From JBBQXY01 sp051004815 (lineage in GTDB: Bacteria; Chloroflexota; Ktedonobacteria; Ktedonobacterales; Ktedonobacteraceae), in the NCBI GenBank assembly GCA_051004815.1, contig JBPCJY010000021.1:1-26232 (forward strand): a stretch of DNA of 26,232 nt, in the 5' to 3' direction. Both the position numbers and the translations under genes were made by a program. Shown here in pieces: positions 15,345 to 22,865 of the stretch. Below the pieces are notes generated by a model. It did not search any database, was not told where the DNA came from, and saw only the letters and a list, made by a program, of their open reading frames with translations. Numbering within the stretch: the stretch's first letter is position 1; each line of letters starts with the position of its first letter.

Positions 15345-16508
15345 ATGTCATCCGAAACAGGCAGCACCCCCTTCCCCATCTCAGACGCAAACGTAGGAGC
15401 AGAAGCGAGCAGTTCGTCCGCTGCCGTCATCGCTCGCCAGGATCGTATCCCCATCTGGTCCCTCTCATACCTCTTCATTGGCATCATTGGCATTGGTTTC
15501 TTATTTACATTCTTCGATATCTTTGACATTAATGTGTCGTTCATCCAAACATGCGTCGCGCTAGTAGGCGGCTGTACTCCGCAGTCTTCCGCCAACTACC
15601 TGGGTCTGCTTTTGACGACGCCCGCGACGCCCTTTCCTCTGGGGCTGCCCTTTGCCATCGCCGGACCGGGCTTCGAAAACGGCTAGCGTTGGATGTATGG
15701 CATCGGCGCGTTGCTAGCTCTCGTCGGTATCTTGCTGCGCTTCCAATTGCCGGAATCGCCCCGCTGGCTCCTCTCGCGTGGACGCATTACTGAAGCTGAG
15801 AAGATTGTGGCCTCCATGGAGCAACGTGCGCTGAAGCGGCTGTCCACGCTGCCACCTATAGGAGCCGAGCTCTCCACACCGGTGGGCGAGAAAAACGCCA
15901 CATACATGGAGATACTCGGCAACCCCATCTATCTGCGGCGCACCATTGTCTTGCTCCTGATGTGGTTCATCTCCTTTATCACCGTCTACGCCATCGGAGC
16001 AGGATTGACCACGATTCTCTCAAGCCTGGGCTATCCACCACCGGAAGCGGGTCTTATCGTCGCTTTCGGCACCTTCGGCTTCATCGCGGTCGCGCTGTTT
16101 GCTTACGGCTTTGGAGAATTGCTCGAACGCAAATACTGGTTGCCCATCTCCGCGGTACTCACCCTGGCTGGTGGTCTCATTATTGCCTTCAGTGGCGCAA
16201 GCAACTTTGCGGTCACGGCCATCGGGTCGATCATCCTCTTCATTGGCTTCAATCTGTTTGTGCCGATGTGTTGGGCCTGGTCGGCGGAGAACTATCCCAC
16301 GCGGGCGCGTGCCACAGGTTTTGCCCTGGTTGATGGCATTGGGCATGTTGGCGGTGGCGTTGGCATTCTCGTGCTTGCTCCGCTCATCCCTACCCTGGGG
16401 GCCGTAAACTCCTTCCTGGTGCTTGGTGGTTGCCTGGTGGTGTCTTCTGTGATCGCTCTCTTCGGCCCTGCCACAAGCAAACAGCGGCTCGATGAGGTTT
16501 CACCGTAG
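15345..16508 (+). pseudogene. MFS metabolite transporter, internally deleted and with a nonsense codon
   Basis: AAAGGAG precedes ATG 15345. The frame opens with a sugar/metabolite-porter first helix (FLFTFFDIFDINVSF) and quickly joins LTTPATPFPLGLPFAIAGPGF, then RWMYGIGALLALVGILLRF and PESPRWLLSRGR, which normally follow helix 5-6. About a hundred codons covering helices 2-5 and the DRxGRR loop therefore appear to be missing, without loss of frame. A TAG at 15684-15686 then falls where NG-W-RWMYG would be expected, consistent with TGG to TAG. The rest (15687-16508) is open and carries the second half, including NYPTRARATGFALVDGIGHVGG. No function is expected. It was probably the transporter partner of the divergent operon. 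Confidence 0.75.
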
Positions 16509-16573
16509 GCTGTCGTCTTCCGTTTTGACTCGTCTATACTATGATCGTAGTTATTCGTCATGACAAGCAGAAT

Positions 16574-16627
16574 CTGACGCCCACAAGGGACATCACTACA
16601 TGTAGTGATGTCCCTTGTGGGCATCAG
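16574..16627. repeat. 54-bp loopless palindrome between convergent genes
   Basis: Two 27-bp arms (16574-16600 and 16601-16627) are complementary with one mismatch and no loop. The core CCCACAAGGG...ACTACA is shared with the element at 20129-20238. It lies between the 3' ends of the MFS pseudogene and the minus-strand phosphotransferase, so it may serve as a bidirectional terminator although it has no T-run. Confidence 0.75.
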
Positions 16628-16649
16628 GCAGGTTTTCATACAAGACACA

Positions 16650-17585
16650 TCAGTCTAACTTTTGCTGAATGATCGAGCGCACAAACTGATAGGACGGCTC
16701 GTCCCCGTTCTGAGCGAAAAAGCGCAAGCCGCTCAGTGCCGTGTAGCATTGGTAGCACAGCAGACGCTCCTGGTAGAAAGGAAGCTCAACACGGAGCCGC
16801 TCATAATAGTGCTGGAAAGCTTCGCGCACGTTCAGCCAGGGGTACCAGAAATCTAGGCCGGCGATATCGTAGACAAAATCGCCATAACGGGCATCAACCC
16901 AGTCCAGGACAGCCGTGATCTGCCCATTCTGAACGAGGATGTTACGCAGACTATAGTTGCCATGCACAAAGTAACGTTCGGCAGGGCAATACTCCAGCAA
17001 GCTGCGCATCCGCCTGTAGATGCTCTTGAAGAAGTCACGCTCTAAGAACGTATCGTCAAACAGGTGATGCCACTTCCCGAAGTAGTCTCGCTCATCTTCC
17101 TCTTTCGCGATGACGGCCAAGGAACCATACCAGCTGGAGGCCAGACCTTGTCCCTGATAATCGAAGACGCCGTAGCCATGTGTATCGCTCACATCGATAT
17201 GATGAAGAGTATCCAGCATTTCGATAAGCTGCGGCAAAAGCTGTTTGACCTCTTGCGCGGAAAGCGTCTCCAGCATCTGTCCCGGCACTTTGCGCGAGAT
17301 GGCGAAATGTAATTCGCCCAGGCGTCCAACATGCAGGATGGGCGGGATGGGAATACGCGTTGCAGCCAACTTTCGCGAAAGATAGGCCTCTTTGGGCAGA
17401 TTCGCGGTCAGCATGTTGTCTTTATTGAAACGGATAATATACTCTTGCTCGCCAACCAGGAAAGCAAATGTGCGTGCTACCTGGCCCCCCTCCACAGGCG
17501 TCAGATTGACAATCGGCGCGTCAAAATGTTGGTCGAGCAGATTCAGCACCTTTTCAGGCTGAATCACAGCGCGAAGTTCAGGCAT
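16650..17585 (-). CDS. APH-family phosphotransferase (hygromycin-kinase-like) lacking the catalytic Asp
   Basis: 311 aa with the kinase-like fold of aminoglycoside/choline phosphotransferases. The N-lobe has the Lys-like strand EYIIRFNKD. The C-lobe contains VHGNYSLRNILV (208-215) and TAVLDWVDARYGDFVYDIA with D228, the metal-binding DxD-type motif seen in APH(4)-like enzymes. The Brenner motif should read HGDxxxxN; here the Asp is N210 (codon AAC), so phosphotransfer may be abolished or altered. AGAAGGAGC precedes the ATG. It is monocistronic. Substrate cannot be inferred; an antibiotic-resistance role should not be assumed. Confidence 0.85.
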   Translation of the reverse strand: MPELRAVIQPEKVLNLLDQHFDAPIVNLTPVEGGQVARTFAFLVGEQEYIIRFNKDNMLTANLPKEAYLSRKLAATRIPIPPILHVGRLGELHFAISRKVPGQMLETLSAQEVKQLLPQLIEMLDTLHHIDVSDTHGYGVFDYQGQGLASSWYGSLAVIAKEEDERDYFGKWHHLFDDTFLERDFFKSIYRRMRSLLEYCPAERYFVHGNYSLRNILVQNGQITAVLDWVDARYGDFVYDIAGLDFWYPWLNVREAFQHYYERLRVELPFYQERLLCYQCYTALSGLRFFAQNGDEPSYQFVRSIIQQKLD

Positions 17586-17823
17586 AAGATGCTCCTTCTA
17601 TAGGGCGCAATAATTCTGTCACGGAAAAAATGCGCATAAAAGTTGGCGGTAGATGGTTCAAAAAGAAATTGATGGAAGGGAGTGGAGAATTAGGAAGATA
17701 AGGTCCAGGTCATCGGAGTGAAAGCCTTTCGTTTGCTACCTTAAACGTACCTATCATAATTATATTCTCTTCTGTCAAGCTTTCCTTGGCCCCTCGGAAG
17801 AACGTAGGTAGAGCCATGTAAGC
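17586..17823. other. Intergenic DNA upstream of the phosphotransferase gene
   Basis: No gene is supported. A short minus-strand frame here (17710-17931) overlaps the repeat element and lacks a convincing ribosome-binding site. A minus-strand TTGACA near 17780 has no correctly spaced -10, so I do not call a promoter. Confidence 0.4.
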
Positions 17824-17964
17824 AGATATTTGGAGATAAGGGTTGTCATGCTGAGCGGAGCGAAGAATCTCTGGTCGGCAAGCAGACAGATTCTTCGCTC
17901 CGCTCAGCATGACAGCCAGGACATCTCTCAAGTCCGCTCACGGGAACTCTTCTCTCCAAATGTC
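17824..17964. repeat. 141-bp inverted-repeat element with hairpin copy 4
   Basis: Outer 17-bp arms (17824-17840 and 17948-17964, centred on ATTTGGAGA) match at 15 of 17 positions. The inner hairpin has perfect 27-bp arms at 17844-17870 and 17888-17914, of the TGTCATGCTGAGCG family. CCATGT occurs just outside both ends, a possible but imperfect target duplication. No coding capacity. Confidence 0.7.
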
Positions 17965-17982
17965 TTCCATGTGAACCTCATT

Positions 17983-18012
17983 ATTGACAGGCAGCATATA
18001 TCCCTCTACAAT
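17983..18012 (+). promoter_or_regulatory. Promoter of the kinase-phosphatase gene
   Basis: TTGACA (17983-17988) and TACAAT (18007-18012) are 18 bp apart, giving an untranslated leader of about 50 nt to ATG 18070. The promoter begins only 19 bp after the repeat element. Confidence 0.65.
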
Positions 18013-18069
18013 TAAGGCAGAAGTAAACCACCCAGAGTACAGCAGATGCAATCAATAAGGAAACATACT

Positions 18070-19998
18070 ATGCCACGCTGCCCGAATCCCAGGTGTCAAA
18101 CCGATTATCCCAATGGAACCTTTCAATGCGTCAACCCCTTCTGCCAATGCCTGTTGCCGGGCGCAGTGGTGGCGGGCCGCTATCGCATTGAAACGTTGCT
18201 GGGCTTAGGCGGCATGGGCGCGGTCTATCGGGTTAGCGACACTTTCGAGATGCAACAGGTAGCCCTGAAAGTAATCTCAACCGTCACTGGCACCATGGAT
18301 CTAGCCACTGCCGTAGAGCGATTTCGCCGCGAGGCGCGTTATGCGCACCAATTGCGCCATGATAATATCGTACCGGTACTCAATTTTGGTCAGGATGGTT
18401 TATTGCTCTACCTGGTTATGCCGTTGATTACGGGTGGCACGCTAAAATCATTGGTGAAGGCCGAGCAGCCATTGCCGATACCTCTAGCACAACGCTATCT
18501 CAATGAACTGGCCGCTGCCATCGACGCCGTCCACTCGCACCCGCAGCAGATCGTTCACCGCGATATTAAGCCCTCCAACTTGCTGATTCACCAGGATGAT
18601 GGGCGACTGGTGCTGGCCGATTTTGGCATTGCACGAGCCATGCAGAAAGAGCAGGCCCTCACCCAGCGTGGTTGGTCAGTAGGGACAGAGCATTATGTGG
18701 CTCCTGAGCAGGAGCATGGCAAGGCGGAGCCTGCTAGCGATATCTATTCGCTGGGCGTGGTGGCCTATCAACTCTTTACCGGACTGCTACCCTTCCAGGC
18801 GGTCGTGCGTAGCCGCGCCGCCGAGTTGCCAGTACCCAGTAAACTCAATCCTGCGCTGCCCAAAGCCGTCGATGCCGTAGTGGAACGGGCAATGGAGCTA
18901 GAACCCTCCAACCGCTACAGCACGGGACGTGCCTTTGCCGACGCACTCAACGACGCGCTCACGTCTCCAACGATTGCCGACATACCTACGGTTGAGGTTA
19001 CTACTGACAATGCCAACGTCATCGTGCGTACCGTCCTACCTGAAAATCCCTGTGCCGCCTGTGGACAAGAAAATAGGAGCACATCGCATTTCTGCCGACA
19101 TTGTGGACACACGCTGGGTGAAATTTCGCCGTTGACGATAGAAGTTTGCCAGGTAGGCTACGTGAGCGACGTGGGACGCCGCTATAGTGCCGGTGAAAAT
19201 GAGGATATGCTGTTGATTGTGCAAGGACTTTGCACGAACCTTGCACCCCCGCCGCGTCCGTTTGGCCTGTTTGCCGTTGCTGATGGCTTGCGTGGGCCAC
19301 AGGGGAAAACCGCCGGTGGACACGAAGCCAGTCGCCTGGCGATTGAGACGATAGCGGATGTGCTGATACCCCTATTATCCGAACCCGCACGCCTCGCGCC
19401 ATTCCCTACTCCTAACCATCATTCGTCCGCCATTAGTGGTAGTAAGCAATCTTCTCGCGTTTCAGCCGTCGTTCCACTTGCGGACACCATCATCGAGCAA
19501 TGGCTGCGCGAGGGAGTGCGACAGGCCAATCAGGTGATTTATCACTGTAACGCGGATTACGAAACCGCCATGGCCAGTACAGTGATGGTCGCTTTGCTGC
19601 ACAAGCGGCATCTCTACATCGCTGGCGTTGGTGACAGTCGCGCTTATCATTATAGCGTTGCTAAAGGCATGCGTCGTCTTCCTTTTGAGTCGCTTGTCGT
19701 CGAGTCGGCAGCGCAAGCGACCTCCAATCCTTCACTTGAGTCAAATAAAGGCACTCGTTACCTGGGCCAGAACAGCACGATAGCCATTGACCTGGACCAG
19801 CACGAGGTAGCCGTGAATGACCTTGTCCTCCTATGTACCGACGGTTTATGGCGCATGGTAAGCCATGAGCGTATGGAAGAAGTGCTGGCACAAGGTCAAC
19901 ACGATGACCTACAAAAACTGGCACGTACCCTCGTCGATACAGCAAACCAGGCGGGTGGAGTAGGGAATGTCAGTGCGATCATTGTGAAAGTGCAATAG
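18070..19998 (+). CDS. Ser/Thr protein kinase fused to a PP2C-like phosphatase domain
   Basis: I choose ATG 18070 (AATAAGGAA upstream; 642 aa) over the in-frame ATG 18046. Residues 4-25 are a Cys-rich knuckle (CPNPRC...CVNPFC). Residues 38-295 are a Hanks-type kinase: glycine loop GLGGMG, K67, HRDIKPSN with D165, DFG with D184, and GTEHYVAPEQ. A zinc ribbon follows (C328, C331, C342, C345). Residues 361-642 are PP2C-like: NED (377-379), ADG with D405, AGVGDSRAYHYS and LLCTDGLW. The closing motif is GGVGNVSAII where PP2Cs have GGxDN, so one metal-binding Asp is Gly. No membrane segment is visible. A kinase and opposing phosphatase in one chain suggests a self-resetting switch, or a degenerate phosphatase acting as a sensor. 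Targets unknown. Confidence 0.88.
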   Translation: MPRCPNPRCQTDYPNGTFQCVNPFCQCLLPGAVVAGRYRIETLLGLGGMGAVYRVSDTFEMQQVALKVISTVTGTMDLATAVERFRREARYAHQLRHDNIVPVLNFGQDGLLLYLVMPLITGGTLKSLVKAEQPLPIPLAQRYLNELAAAIDAVHSHPQQIVHRDIKPSNLLIHQDDGRLVLADFGIARAMQKEQALTQRGWSVGTEHYVAPEQEHGKAEPASDIYSLGVVAYQLFTGLLPFQAVVRSRAAELPVPSKLNPALPKAVDAVVERAMELEPSNRYSTGRAFADALNDALTSPTIADIPTVEVTTDNANVIVRTVLPENPCAACGQENRSTSHFCRHCGHTLGEISPLTIEVCQVGYVSDVGRRYSAGENEDMLLIVQGLCTNLAPPPRPFGLFAVADGLRGPQGKTAGGHEASRLAIETIADVLIPLLSEPARLAPFPTPNHHSSAISGSKQSSRVSAVVPLADTIIEQWLREGVRQANQVIYHCNADYETAMASTVMVALLHKRHLYIAGVGDSRAYHYSVAKGMRRLPFESLVVESAAQATSNPSLESNKGTRYLGQNSTIAIDLDQHEVAVNDLVLLCTDGLWRMVSHERMEEVLAQGQHDDLQKLARTLVDTANQAGGVGNVSAIIVKVQ

Positions 19999-20062
19999 GC
20001 CCAGTATTCGTTTGTTTGCCCACAAAATCTAGTTTGAGCAAGATAGGAGAAGTTTTTTCCTT

Positions 20063-20081
20063 TTCAGCATGCTATGCTGAA
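20063..20081. promoter_or_regulatory. 19-bp palindrome downstream of the kinase gene
   Basis: TTCAGCAT-gct-ATGCTGAA is a perfect 8-bp dyad with a 3-base centre. No T-run follows on either strand. It lies 173 bp upstream of the amidase start and could be an operator or a short terminator stem; I cannot decide. Confidence 0.4.
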
Positions 20082-20128
20082 TGGAGAAAATTTGACGCTT
20101 TCAATACCTATCGCGAAAGGAACATTAA

Positions 20129-20238
20129 GAGCTTATCGGGAACCCTGGTTGCAGGGCAAAGGACCTGATGCCCACAAGGGGCACCACTACAGGTAGTGAT
20201 GCCCCTTGTGGGCATCAGGCAGGGTTCCCGATAAGCTC
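20129..20238. mobile_element. 110-bp MITE in the amidase leader
   Basis: The ends GAGCTTATCGGGAACCCTG (20129-20147) and its exact complement (20220-20238) are flanked by TAA on both sides (20126-20128 and 20239-20241). The interior hairpin has 27-bp arms at 20164-20190 and 20193-20219 (one mismatch) with the CCCACAAGGG core also seen at 16574-16627. A 3-bp TNA duplication with GAGC-type ends is known in some IS5-family groups, so that parentage is possible. It ends 15 bp before the amidase ATG, so any amidase promoter lies upstream of it or within it. Confidence 0.65.
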
Positions 20239-20253
20239 TAAGCCGGAGCAATC

Positions 20254-21846
20254 ATGAAAGATATTGTTTTCTCCAGTACGACGCAGTTAGCAGCCTCCAT
20301 CCGGGCAGGGCATGTTTCAGCCACAGAAGTGCTGGAAGCGCATTTGGCACAGATTGATAAACACAATCCTACTCTGAACGCCATCATCACCATGGATGCT
20401 GAGCGTGCATATGAACGGGCGCGGGAAGCGGATGAAGCACTGACTCACGGTCAGGTGTGGGGGCCGCTGCATGGCGTGCCCTTTACGCTGAAAGATGCCC
20501 ATGCGACAGCGGGCATGCGCACCACCACCGGGTTCCCACCGCTGGCCGATTACGTGCCCCAGGAAGATAGCACTGTGACCGCACGCCTCAAGGCCGCGGG
20601 CGGCATTCTCATCGGCAAAACGAACGTCGCCATGATGCTGGCCGATTATCAATCCAATAACCCCATCTTTGGTCGCACCAATAACCCCTGGAATATCGAG
20701 CGCACTTCTGGCGGTTCCAGCGGCGGCGCGGCAGCAGCACTGGCTGCTGGGATGACCCCGTTTGACATTGGCACCGATCTGTCCGCTTCGATCCGCATTC
20801 CAGCACATTTTTGTGGTCTGTTTGGCCTGAAGCCAACCGAACAGCGCGTCCCACTCACCGGACTTATCCCTGGTCTCTCGCCGCCCAGACCCATCCGCAT
20901 CATGTCCTGTATTGGGCCAATGGCACGCACCGTCGAGGATTTGGCACTGCTTTACTCGATCATCGCGGGGCCGGACGGACGCGATACCGAGGTGCAACCT
21001 GTACCGGTTGACGAGGTGCCAGAACTCGCACTCAAGCCACTGCGCATCGCCTTTGCTCCCACCTTTCCGGGCTTTCCGGTCGCGGCGGCTATTCGCGACG
21101 TAGTACAAGCCCTGGCACAGCAACTCCATCCCTTCGGTGCAATCGTTGAAGAAGCTACCCTGCCAGCGTTGGATTTCAACCAGGAACTCATGAGTGCTGG
21201 TGCATTGATTGGCATGATGACGGGAGCATTCCAACCGGGAGAGCAGGAACAACCGACCACCCTCGCACACTACCTTGAAGCCCTTCACCGCCGCGACCAA
21301 TCTATTATGGCGTGGGAGCAGTTCTTTGATAAGTGGGATGTTCTCCTGTGCCCGCCCATAGGCGTCAAGTTAAGGAAGGATGAGCTTTCGATGGGAAGCG
21401 TGCAAACCTGCTCCAGAAGCAGCACTAGCATCGACAAGATGGTCATTCATCGCCAAAGCCACTCGGGTGTCGTTTGGCCTCGAATGGACCAAGCCGATGC
21501 GCCTGTCAAGCTGGTTCATCGTTTAACTCATCAATTGTTAACTTGACGCCTATGGGATGTTCTCCTGTGCCCGCCCTCAATGGTCACGGCGTTTCCACAC
21601 TGCGAACCGGGATCGCCACTGCACGTTGATGGTCAGGAAGTAGTGTACTGGATGGTCAGTGCCCATGGCACGGTGTTCAATTATACCGGCCATCCAGCAG
21701 TCGTGCTACCGTATAAGCTGGATGACAATGGCTTACCTATTGGGATACAGTTGGTAGGGAAACGCTGGAATGAATCACGTCTATTGGCGATTGCCAGGGC
21801 TATAGCGGAAGTGACCAATAAATTCCAACGACCTCCGGGCTACTAA
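20254..21846 (+). pseudogene. Amidase-signature enzyme split by an inverted-repeat insertion
   Basis: The start is supported by GGAG. The first 368 or so codons are an amidase-signature (GatA/FAAH-like) hydrolase: FTLKD with K80, TSGGSSGGAAA with the cis-Ser near 155, and GTDLSASIRIPA with nucleophile S179. The canonical glycine pair before the nucleophile is replaced by S-A. At 21355 the frame enters a 202-bp repeat element and stops at TGA 21544-21546. Beyond it, 21557-21846 resumes the family C-terminus (PSMVTAFPHCEPG, FNYTGHPAVVLPY, LPIGIQLVGKRWNESRLLAIA). Deleting 219 bp (the element plus one copy of the direct repeat) restores a continuous protein of about 457 aa. The ancestral enzyme hydrolysed an amide; substrate unknown. 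Confidence 0.85.
21355..21556. mobile_element. 202-bp inverted-repeat element inserted in the amidase gene
   Basis: Perfect 19-bp ends CCCATAGGCGTCAAGTTAA (21355-21373) and their complement (21538-21556). The flanks carry an exact 23-bp direct repeat (21335-21357 and 21554-21576) that overlaps the element ends by three bases each side, so the target duplication is 17-23 bp. The 164-bp core has no long palindrome and no transposase. The ends match the 3225-3643 element at 17 of 19 positions. Confidence 0.85.
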
Positions 21847-22038
21847 TTATAGAACCTCAAAGATATGGAGAATGGAAGAGGTATCTTTGACCACTATTCA
21901 CTGAACGTGGTGCGCTGCAAACAGAAGCACTACATTCACCCAAAGCTGCCGCGTGAACTAAGGGTAAAAATTCTTATAAAAATCCATTTTCGTCAACCTC
22001 CGCTCTTCTTCACCTCAGGGTCTGTGAATCTCCCTCTC
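21847..22038. other. Intergenic DNA before the second tetR gene
   Basis: No gene supported. The short frame at 21865-22047 lacks a ribosome-binding site and any recognisable motif. Confidence 0.4.
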
Positions 22039-22081
22039 TTGATATGACTCATATATTTATGATATAATTCATATTATGAAT
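22039..22081 (+). promoter_or_regulatory. Leaderless tetR promoter with two operator-like palindromes
   Basis: TTGATA (22039-22044) and TATAAT (22063-22068) are 18 bp apart, so transcription should begin at about 22075, on the ATG itself. ATATGA-c-TCATAT (22042-22054) overlaps the -35, and ATTCATA-t-TATGAAT (22067-22081) covers the -10 end and start codon. Their centres are 26 bp apart and they share the TCATA half-site, as expected for an autorepressor. Confidence 0.65.
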
Positions 22082-22693
22082 AAGCAACGCGATTACCAAA
22101 GTCCACTACGCCAGGAACAGGCGAGGCGTACCCGTGAGCAGATTCTCGATGGCCTCATCCAGGCTATGGCACAGGGAGGATTGGCTGACCTTTCCATTCC
22201 GGCTGTCGCACGTGAGGCAGGGGTTTCTGTGCCAACCATCTACCGCTATTTTCATACCAAGCGCGAGCTCATTGAGGCACTTGGCAGCTATATCGTTCAG
22301 AAATCTGGTATCAGACCCCCTCCTGGGCCACCGCGTAGCCCTGAGGAGCTCATTGCCATGATTAAAGAAGCTTTTCTTCAATACGAGGGAGCTGACGAGA
22401 TGCTGCGGGCTGCCGCTATGAGCGAGTTGAGTTATGAAATGCGTCAGCATGCGCTCCCACAAAGGCTGAAATTCATTGAAGGTGCCCTGGAATCGGTAAT
22501 GGGACACTTCGATGAGGCTGATAGGTTACGCCTGCGCAACAGCGTTTTCATTCTTACTACAACAGCGATTGTGCGTGCATTTAAAGATTATCTCAATCTC
22601 TCAGGGGAAGAAGCTGCTGATACGGTAGCGTGGATGATCCGCACCTTAATCAACAACGCTTCTCAGAGGGAAGCAGAGGAACGAGAGCAGTAA
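22076..22693 (+). CDS. TetR-family transcriptional regulator (probably leaderless)
   Basis: 205 aa. The helix-turn-helix spans about residues 20-66 (REQILDGLIQAMAQGGLADL, VAREAGVSVPTIYRYFHTKRELIEAL). A proline-rich linker (RPPPGPPRSP) leads into the helical effector domain. No ribosome-binding site precedes the ATG; promoter geometry predicts an mRNA with no leader. Two palindromes over the promoter suggest autoregulation. The rifampin-phosphotransferase-like gene begins 172 bp downstream on the same strand and may also be a target, though no matching palindrome is visible there. Confidence 0.88.
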   Translation: MNKQRDYQSPLRQEQARRTREQILDGLIQAMAQGGLADLSIPAVAREAGVSVPTIYRYFHTKRELIEALGSYIVQKSGIRPPPGPPRSPEELIAMIKEAFLQYEGADEMLRAAAMSELSYEMRQHALPQRLKFIEGALESVMGHFDEADRLRLRNSVFILTTTAIVRAFKDYLNLSGEEAADTVAWMIRTLINNASQREAEEREQ

Positions 22694-22865
22694 TGACTCC
22701 CCTCTTCACATGCAAGTGAATTACTTAAAGCTTACCAGAAAACGTAGTAAATGTCAAGGGTCAATGGGCTTGGGAAGTGGATTTAGCCCACCTATCACGC
22801 CTCCATGAGGACTCACTTACATCTCCATGCCTGAAGGCAAGGGATATTCCGTTCGAGGAGATAAA

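Noticed and set aside
17710..17931. 73-aa minus-strand open frame upstream of the kinase gene
   Set aside because: It reads through the hairpin repeat (LSGAKNLS, ILRSAQHD) and has no convincing start signals.
21865..22047. 60-aa open frame between the amidase and tetR genes
   Set aside because: No ribosome-binding site or motif, and it runs into the tetR promoter.
22694..22865. Rifamycin-associated element before the Rph-like gene
   Set aside because: The known actinobacterial palindrome is not present; only a short TTCAC/GTGAA dyad is visible.
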